From assembly GCA_031267345.1 (NCBI GenBank), contig JAIRZG010000215.1, positions 1 to 19,340 on the forward strand: a stretch of 19,340 bases of DNA. The letters run 5' to 3'. This DNA is from Zoogloeaceae bacterium (GTDB lineage: Bacteria > Pseudomonadota > Gammaproteobacteria > Burkholderiales > Rhodocyclaceae). The notes beneath the pieces were generated by a model. It ran no database searches. It was not told the DNA's origin and saw only the letters and a list, made by a program, of their open reading frames with translations. Position numbers and translations under genes: made by a program. Below are positions 14,468-19,340 of this stretch, piece after piece (within the stretch, counting starts at the first letter, position 1; each line of letters opens with the position of its first letter).

Positions 14468-14761
14468 ATGTCTGTTCTGACCTGGATTTTGCGGCTTCTG
14501 CTGTTTTTGTTCGTCCTCCTGTTCGCACTGGAAAACACGACGACGGTCACGCTCAATTTCTTTTATGGGCATTCCCGGGACGCGCCGTTGGTTTTGTGGC
14601 TGCTGGCGTTTTTTGTGACCGGCGTCCTGATCGGCATCCTGGCGATGGTGGGGCCGCTTTTCCGGGCGCGGCGCGCGATTACCCGCCTGCAACGGGAAGC
14701 GGGCGAGCGTGTCGTCGTCGCCGCCGTTCCCGATAGCGTCAATCCGCAAACGGAGCTTTGA
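14468..14761 (+). CDS. lapA: LPS assembly protein A (DUF1049 membrane protein)
   Basis: A 97-residue inner-membrane protein with two hydrophobic helices: about 4-24 (LTWILRLLLFLFVLLFAL) and about 41-63 (PLVLWLLAFFVTGVLIGIL). Between them is ENTTTVTLNFFYG, typical of LapA (YciS). The cytoplasmic tail has basic residues and ends NPQTEL. LapA partners LapB in regulating LPS synthesis at the membrane. The start is the ATG at 14468; the ribosome-binding site is weak. Its stop shares one base with the lapB start, indicating coupled translation. Confidence 0.9.
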   Translation: MSVLTWILRLLLFLFVLLFALENTTTVTLNFFYGHSRDAPLVLWLLAFFVTGVLIGILAMVGPLFRARRAITRLQREAGERVVVAAVPDSVNPQTEL

Positions 14762-15933
14762 TGGAACTGGAAGAATACGGACAGCTTTTGTTGCTGCCGC
14801 TTTTTTTCGCCCTCGGCTGGATTGCGGCGCGGGTGGATATTCATCATGTGGTGCGCGAATCGCGCGAGTTGCCGCGTTCCTATTTTCAGGGCTTGAATTT
14901 CCTGTTGAGCGAACAGCCGGACAAGGCCATCGACGCCTTTCTGGAAGTCGCGCGCAGCGACACGCAGACCGTGGAGTTGAACTTCGCGCTGGGCGGGCTT
15001 TTCAGGCGGCGCGGCGAAACGGAACGCGCCATCCGGATGCACCAGAGCCTGATCGAGCGTGATGATCTGGGTGAGGAAATCCGTCTGCAAGCCCTGCTGG
15101 AACTGGGACAGGATTATCTCAAGGCCGGACTGCTGGATCGCGCCGAAGACATTTTCGCCAAATTGCGGACTTCAACGCTGAAAGACGAAGCGCGGCGTCA
15201 ATTGCTGGAAATTTACCAGCTCGAAAAAGACTGGGACAAGGCAATCGCCATCGCCCGCGAACGCGACGACCCCTGCGCCGCCAAGGACATCGCGCAATTT
15301 TATTGCGAATTGGCGACGGGCGAGCTTATGCGTTCGCGCTTTGAGCAGGCGGAAAACTGTTTGCGGGAAGCGCAAAAAGCGCACCGCCTTTGCGCGCGCG
15401 CCAGCCTGATTGCCGGCGACATCGCGCTCCGGCAAAACGCGCCGGAAAAAGCGATCGCCGCTTGGCAGCGTATCGAGCAACAGGATCCGGCCTATCTGTC
15501 GCTGGCGGCGCAGCGCATCCAGGACGCCTATCAGCGTCTCGGTAAGCCGGAAGAAGGTCTGGCCTTGCTGCGCGCCTATCTGGAACGCTACCCGTCGCTG
15601 GATTTGCTGGAAAGCGTCTATCGGCTTGAACTCGAAAGCGCGGGCAGCGACGCCGCGTATCGGCTGGTGCAGAACGATCTGCGAAAAAATCCTTCCCTGC
15701 TCGGACTGGAAAAACTCATTAGCGCCCGTCTGCCGCTGGTCACCAATGAAGGCGGTCGCGCCGATCTGGAACTGGCGCGCGGCATTATGCACGGCTACAC
15801 TCGCCGTCTGGCGCGTTACCGCTGCACGGACTGCGGCTTTCGCGCCCGCCAGTTTTATTGGCGCTGCCCCGCCTGCGGCGGCTGGGAAACCTACCCGCCA
15901 CGCCGTTCGGAAGAATTTGACGCATCGCTGTGA
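14761..15933 (+). CDS. lapB: LPS assembly protein B (YciM)
   Basis: LapB is an inner-membrane-anchored TPR protein that delivers LpxC to FtsH for degradation and so limits LPS synthesis. The 390-residue protein (E. coli 389) has one N-terminal helix (8-23), then TPR-like repeats through the middle (for example YFQGLNFLLSEQPDKAIDAF and GGLFRRRGETERAIRMHQSL). At the C-terminus is a rubredoxin-type metal knuckle with C355, C358, C369 and C372 (CTDCGF...CPACGGW). GGAG at 14752-14755 is 5 bases before the ATG, supporting this start. All key parts are intact. Confidence 0.96.
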   Translation: MELEEYGQLLLLPLFFALGWIAARVDIHHVVRESRELPRSYFQGLNFLLSEQPDKAIDAFLEVARSDTQTVELNFALGGLFRRRGETERAIRMHQSLIERDDLGEEIRLQALLELGQDYLKAGLLDRAEDIFAKLRTSTLKDEARRQLLEIYQLEKDWDKAIAIARERDDPCAAKDIAQFYCELATGELMRSRFEQAENCLREAQKAHRLCARASLIAGDIALRQNAPEKAIAAWQRIEQQDPAYLSLAAQRIQDAYQRLGKPEEGLALLRAYLERYPSLDLLESVYRLELESAGSDAAYRLVQNDLRKNPSLLGLEKLISARLPLVTNEGGRADLELARGIMHGYTRRLARYRCTDCGFRARQFYWRCPACGGWETYPPRRSEEFDASL

Positions 15934-16010
15934 CAACAGAGGTCAGATGACAGGAATCAGAATCGGAAAAATCATCCCAGGACTGGAACCATAACCAAAC
16001 TCAAACCCAA

Positions 16011-16970
16011 ATGCTCATGTCCCTGAATCTCGAAAAACTTTCCCAGGCGCGCCTGTTGGTCGTTGGCGATGTGATGCTGGATCGCTATTGGTTTGGCGAA
16101 GTCAGCCGCATTTCGCCGGAAGCGCCGGTTCCGGTGGTCAAGGTCGAACGGCTGGAAGAACGACCGGGTGGCGCGGCGAATGTGGCGCGCAATATTGCCG
16201 CGCTGGGCGCGCGTTGTCATCTGCTTTCCGTGGTCGGTGCGGATGACGCCGGACGCGCGCTGCAACGGTTGTTGGCGGAGGGCGGCATTCAGGCCGGACT
16301 GCATGTGGACGCGGGCATCGAGACCACCGTCAAGCTCCGGGTTATCGGTCGTCAACAGCAGCTTTTACGCATTGATTTTGAAACCGCGCCTTCGCATGAG
16401 GTGTTGCGCGCCAAACTCGCGGATTTTCAGTCACGTCTTGCCGATTGCGACGCCGTGGCGCTCTCCGATTACGGCAAGGGCGGCCTCGCGCACATCGCCG
16501 AGATGATCCGTCTGGCCCGCGCGGCGGCAAAGCCGGTGCTGGTCGACCCCAAGGGCGACGATTTTTCCCGCTATGCCGGAGCCACCCTGATCACCCCCAA
16601 TCGCGGCGAATTCCAAGCCGTGGCGGGACGCTGGCGAACGGAAGAAGAACTCGCCGAAAAAGCGGAGCAATTACGCGCAAAGTTGGGGCTGGAGGCGCTG
16701 CTGGTGACGCGCAGCGAAGAAGGCATGAGCCTGTTCACGGCGGACGCGGCGTTGCATGAATTCGCTGTTGCGCGCGAGGTCTTCGATGTTTCCGGCGCGG
16801 GCGATACGGTGATCGCCATGCTGGCGACCCTGCGGGCGACGGGTGCGTCCTGGGCGGAGGCGATTCGCGTCGCCAATGTGGCGGCGGGCATTGTGGTCGG
16901 CAAATTGGGCGCCGCCACCGTGTCGCGGGCGGAACTGCAAGCGGAACTGGAGACTTCGGCGCATGACTGA
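16011..16970 (+). CDS. hldA: D-glycero-beta-D-manno-heptose-7-phosphate kinase HldA
   Basis: HldA (RfaE1) phosphorylates D-glycero-D-manno-heptose 7-phosphate to the 1,7-bisphosphate in ADP-heptose synthesis for LPS core. The 319-residue protein is a PfkB/ribokinase-fold kinase. It has GDVMLDRYWFGEVSRISPEAP, the GGAANVARNIAALG site (53-66), LSDYGKG, VLVDPKG, ITPNRGEF and DVSGAGDT with catalytic Asp265. It ends where the kinase domain ends, so the cytidylyltransferase half of E. coli HldE is absent and a separate hldC must exist elsewhere. ATG 16011 or 16017 could be the start; neither has a clear Shine-Dalgarno. The end overlaps dgt by 8 bases. Confidence 0.93.
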   Translation: MLMSLNLEKLSQARLLVVGDVMLDRYWFGEVSRISPEAPVPVVKVERLEERPGGAANVARNIAALGARCHLLSVVGADDAGRALQRLLAEGGIQAGLHVDAGIETTVKLRVIGRQQQLLRIDFETAPSHEVLRAKLADFQSRLADCDAVALSDYGKGGLAHIAEMIRLARAAAKPVLVDPKGDDFSRYAGATLITPNRGEFQAVAGRWRTEEELAEKAEQLRAKLGLEALLVTRSEEGMSLFTADAALHEFAVAREVFDVSGAGDTVIAMLATLRATGASWAEAIRVANVAAGIVVGKLGAATVSRAELQAELETSAHD

Positions 16971-16982
16971 GACTTCGGCGCA
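16950..16982. repeat. 14-base direct repeat at the hldA/dgt junction
   Basis: GAGACTTCGGCGCA occurs at 16950-16963 and again at 16969-16982, a period of 19 bases. The first copy encodes ETSAH at the end of HldA; the second encodes ETSAQ at residues 3-7 of Dgt as annotated. Confidence 0.9.
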
Positions 16983-18336
16983 AATGAAACGACGCTGGCG
17001 AAAATTCCTCTCCGCCGAACGTCCCGGTGCGGACGGCGCGGGCCGGACGGCGCTGGCGCCGGAGCGCACCGCCTTCCAGCAGGATTATGATCGCGTCGTG
17101 TTCACTTCGGCCTTTCGCCGCCTGAAAGACAAGACCCAGGTTTTCCCCCTCTCGCGCAGCGATTATGTGCGCACCCGCCTGACGCACAGTCTGGAAGCCA
17201 GTTGCGTCGGGCGTTCGCTGGGGGCAATCGTCGGACGCGAAATTATCGCCCGTCATCAGTTGGGCGAAGTCGACGCCGCCGATTTCGGCGCGATTGTCGC
17301 CGCCGCCTGTCTTGCCCACGACATCGGCAATCCGCCCTTCGGTCACGCCGGAGAAGACGCCATCCGTGAGTGGTTCAAAGCCTCCGGTCTGCTCGAACGC
17401 TACGCGCTTACCCCCGCGCAGTATGCGGATTTTGCGCAGTATGAAGGCAATGCCCAGGGGTTTCGCATCCTGACCCGCCTGCAAAATCCCGCCAATCCCG
17501 GTCTGCAACTCACCGCCGCCGTGCTCGCCGCCTTCACCAAATACCCGCGCGCTTCCTGGCTGGAAGGCAAGGCGCTGTCCGGCGCGAGCGCCAAAAAATA
17601 CGGTTTTTTCCAGCACGACGCCGCCGCCTTCGCCCAGGTCGCCGCCGCGGTGGGCTTGCCGGAACGTTTGCCGAATCTGGCCTGGCATCGGCATCCGCTG
17701 GCCTGTCTGGTGGAAGTGGCGGACGACGCCTGTTACCTGATTGTCGACCTCGAAGACGCCGCCCGTCTGGGTTTTGTGCGTAGCGGGGATGCCGAAAGTC
17801 TGCTGGCGGCTCTGGCGGGCGATAGCGTCAATGCGGGCAAGCTGCAACGCCTGTTTGAACCCAAGGAGCGCATCGAATACCTGCGCGCCAAGGCGATTGG
17901 TCGTCTGCTGGAAGCCGCTGCCGCCGTGTTTCTGGAAAACGAGGCGGACATCCTCGACGGTGGATTCGATGGCGACCTGCTGTCCGTCACGCCGCTGGCA
18001 AAACCGCTGGAGGCGGTGAAAGAAATCGCCTTCGAGCGCATCTACACGGCGCGTCCGGCGCTGGAAATCGAGACGGCGGGCTTTGAAGTGCTGGGCGGTC
18101 TGCTCTCCCTCTTTGCCACCGCTGTCGAAGCTGCTGTCGATCAGCATCCGATGACCACCCGCGAACGCATGTTGCTGAAACTGCTGCCCCCCCAATTCCT
18201 CGGTGAGAAGGGGTGTCCCGACCTCGATCCCTACGCCCGTTTTTTAAGCATCGCCGATTTCGTCGCCGGCATGACGGATTCCTATGCGGTCAATCTGTAT
18301 CGCAAACTCAAAGGCATTGATTTGCCGGGAGAATGA
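16963..18336 (+). CDS. dgt: Deoxyguanosinetriphosphate triphosphohydrolase-like protein
   Basis: Dgt-family HD enzymes cut dNTPs to deoxynucleosides and triphosphate. The 457-residue protein has SAFRRLKDKTQVFPLSRSDY, RLTHSLEAS (H75) and LAHDIGNPPFGHAGEDAI (H119-D120), then YEGNAQGFRILTRLQ and EVADDACYLIVDLEDA, all family hallmarks. It is shorter than E. coli Dgt (505) and resembles the shorter proteobacterial dGTPase-like class, whose substrate range differs between members. ATG 16963 overlaps hldA; ATG 16984 is an alternative starting at MKRRWRKFLSAER, closer to the family N-terminus. The tandem repeat at this junction may have created the extra residues. Confidence 0.93.
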   Translation: MTETSAQMKRRWRKFLSAERPGADGAGRTALAPERTAFQQDYDRVVFTSAFRRLKDKTQVFPLSRSDYVRTRLTHSLEASCVGRSLGAIVGREIIARHQLGEVDAADFGAIVAAACLAHDIGNPPFGHAGEDAIREWFKASGLLERYALTPAQYADFAQYEGNAQGFRILTRLQNPANPGLQLTAAVLAAFTKYPRASWLEGKALSGASAKKYGFFQHDAAAFAQVAAAVGLPERLPNLAWHRHPLACLVEVADDACYLIVDLEDAARLGFVRSGDAESLLAALAGDSVNAGKLQRLFEPKERIEYLRAKAIGRLLEAAAAVFLENEADILDGGFDGDLLSVTPLAKPLEAVKEIAFERIYTARPALEIETAGFEVLGGLLSLFATAVEAAVDQHPMTTRERMLLKLLPPQFLGEKGCPDLDPYARFLSIADFVAGMTDSYAVNLYRKLKGIDLPGE

Positions 18337-18373
18337 AGGGATCGGGCTTGTTTTTTCTGACGCCTGATCCCCG

Positions 18374-18382
18374 TGTTAAAAT
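18374..18382 (+). promoter_or_regulatory. Extended -10 promoter candidate for ribE
   Basis: TGTTAAAAT combines an upstream TG with a -10 like TAAAAT (18377-18382), in the 80-base gap before ribE. The -35 region (TTTCTG, 18354-18359) is weak, as is common with extended -10 promoters. The start site would be about 25-30 bases before the ribE ATG. Confidence 0.45.
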
Positions 18383-18416
18383 CCGTTCCCTTCCTTATTT
18401 TGTTTCTTCCCACATC

Positions 18417-19031
18417 ATGTTTTCAGGAATCGTTGCGGCGGTAGGCCGTATTGTGCGCTTGACGCCGCGTGAAGTCGGCTTTCGGCTGACGGTTTTCCCC
18501 GACGCGCTGGACATTTCCCGTGTCGGATTGGGCGATTCCATCGCACATGCGGGCGTTTGCCTGACGGTGGTGGAAAAAAACGCCGAAGGCTATTGCGTCG
18601 ATGTTTCGCCGGAAACCCTGAATTGCTCCGTAGGACTGGACGCGCCCGGAAACGTCAATCTGGAAAAGGCGTTGTGCGTGGGCGATCCGCTGGGCGGGCA
18701 TCTGGTGTCCGGGCATGTCGATGGCGTCGGCGAGGTGCTGCGTTTCGATGCGGTGGGCGACAATCGTCTGCTGGAAATCCGTGCGCCGCATGAACTCTCG
18801 AAATTCATCGCCCGCAAGGGTTCGGTGGTAGTGGATGGATGCAGTCTGACCACCAACACGGTGACGGGTGATGTCTTCACCATCAACCTGATCCCGCACA
18901 CGCTGCAAGTCACCACCCTGGGGCAACTCGCGGTAGGCCGCCGCGTGAATCTGGAAATCGACCTGATCGCCCGCTATACGGAGCGTATGCTGGCCTGGGA
19001 AAACGAATCCGCCGCCGAATCCGCCGCCTGA
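18417..19031 (+). CDS. ribE: Riboflavin synthase, alpha subunit
   Basis: Riboflavin synthase (also called RibC or RibE) dismutates two 6,7-dimethyl-8-ribityllumazines to riboflavin. The 204-residue protein starts MFSGIVAAVGRI, the canonical N-terminus. It has two lumazine-binding halves: the first with SIAHAGVCLTVV, the second starting near GHLVSGHVDGVGEV and with KGSVVVDGCSLTTN. NLIPHTLQVTTLG and EIDLIARYTERML complete the family end. The frame is open upstream to 18333, but that part is unlike the family. The next gene is ribB/ribBA, so this is a riboflavin cluster. The leader is too short for an FMN riboswitch. Confidence 0.96.
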   Translation: MFSGIVAAVGRIVRLTPREVGFRLTVFPDALDISRVGLGDSIAHAGVCLTVVEKNAEGYCVDVSPETLNCSVGLDAPGNVNLEKALCVGDPLGGHLVSGHVDGVGEVLRFDAVGDNRLLEIRAPHELSKFIARKGSVVVDGCSLTTNTVTGDVFTINLIPHTLQVTTLGQLAVGRRVNLEIDLIARYTERMLAWENESAAESAA

Positions 19032-19067
19032 CACGCGCCCGCCATCCTTTTGCACTGGAACAAAAAC

Positions 19068-19340
19068 ATGACAACCGTCATTCCCTTGGTGAATCCGCCC
19101 GCTCCCCTTGCCGCGATTGCGCCGACCGAAGAGATCATTGCCGAAATCCGCGCCGGACGCATGGTGATTCTGGTCGATGAAGAAGACCGGGAAAACGAGG
19201 GCGACCTGTTGATTGGCGCCGAGCACGTCACGCCGGAGGCCATCAATTTCATGGTCACGCATTGTCGCGGCCTGGTCTGCCTGACGCTCACCGAGGCGCG
19301 CGCGCGGCAACTGGGGCTTGCGCAGATGACGCGCGACAAC
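19068..19340 (+). CDS. ribB: 3,4-dihydroxy-2-butanone 4-phosphate synthase (RibB or RibBA), cut by window end
   Basis: The 91 residues visible before the window edge match the N-terminus of DHBP synthase, which makes the four-carbon precursor of the lumazine from ribulose 5-phosphate. Diagnostic are ILVDEEDRENEGDLLIGAEH, with the acidic metal-binding EDRENEGD loop, and then INFMVTHCRGLVCL. About 20 extra residues (MTTVIPLVNPPAPLAAIAPT) precede the usual start IAEIRAGRM. Whether a GTP cyclohydrolase II domain follows (RibBA) cannot be seen. It lies 36 bases after ribE and is probably co-transcribed. Confidence 0.93.
   Translation, partial: MTTVIPLVNPPAPLAAIAPTEEIIAEIRAGRMVILVDEEDRENEGDLLIGAEHVTPEAINFMVTHCRGLVCLTLTEARARQLGLAQMTRDN

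Noticed and set aside
16735..18195. 486-residue - strand frame across hldA and dgt
   Set aside because: It is a shadow of dgt; it shows no domain and no start signals.
1..19340. CRISPR array, tRNA or rRNA genes
   Set aside because: No regularly spaced direct repeats and no recognisable tRNA or rRNA sequence were seen on either strand.

Overview
The window looks like chromosomal DNA of a betaproteobacterium, judged by eye to be GC-rich (roughly 60 %). The evidence is the gene order rpsA-ihfB-lapA-lapB followed by a kinase-only heptose kinase, the gmk-rpoZ-spoT block, a yra-type cluster without lpoA, and an FtrABCD-type iron uptake operon like that of Bordetella. I cannot place it below class with confidence; Rhodocyclales or Nitrosomonadales-like relatives are a guess. 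Almost all genes read on the + strand; only rsmI and a transposase remnant read on the - strand.

Layout. (1) 1-430: a pair of REP-like palindromes and a broken IS5-type transposase fragment next to the end of rsmI. (2) 431-3340: rsmI (-), divergent from yraN, then an exported HIRAN-domain protein, a DiaA/GmhA-type SIS isomerase and a DolP (YraP) lipoprotein. This matches the E. coli yraL/yraN/yraO/yraP neighbourhood without lpoA and with the HIRAN gene inserted. (3) 3355-7786: gmk, rpoZ, a bifunctional spoT and dadA, covering guanine nucleotides, the RNA polymerase omega subunit, the stringent response and D-amino acid oxidation. (4) 7965-11276: a promoter overlapped by a strong Fur-box match drives ftrA-ftrB-ftrC-ftrD (P19 protein, cupredoxin, FTR1 permease, membrane polyferredoxin). 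ftrD has no ATG where one is expected; an ideal Shine-Dalgarno sequence sits before an ACG. (5) 11277-12401: a gene-poor stretch with a perfect 12-bp hairpin, one small unrecognised ORF with a good ribosome-binding site, a diverged second copy of part of it, and the rpsA promoter and leader. (6) 12402-15933: rpsA, ihfB, a terminator, lapA and lapB. (7) 16011-19340: hldA, dgt, ribE and the start of ribB/ribBA, which is cut by the window edge.

How the genes work together. Three genes bear on lipopolysaccharide: the SIS isomerase (if it is GmhA) and HldA are consecutive ADP-heptose steps, and LapA/LapB control LPS synthesis through LpxC turnover. DolP and the yra genes concern envelope upkeep. 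The Ftr genes form a complete ferrous/ferric iron import route under probable Fur control. Most of the window is conserved core genome. The least explained part is 11277-12401, with the ftrD start and the exported HIRAN protein as further oddities. I saw no clear evidence of a wholly new multi-gene system.
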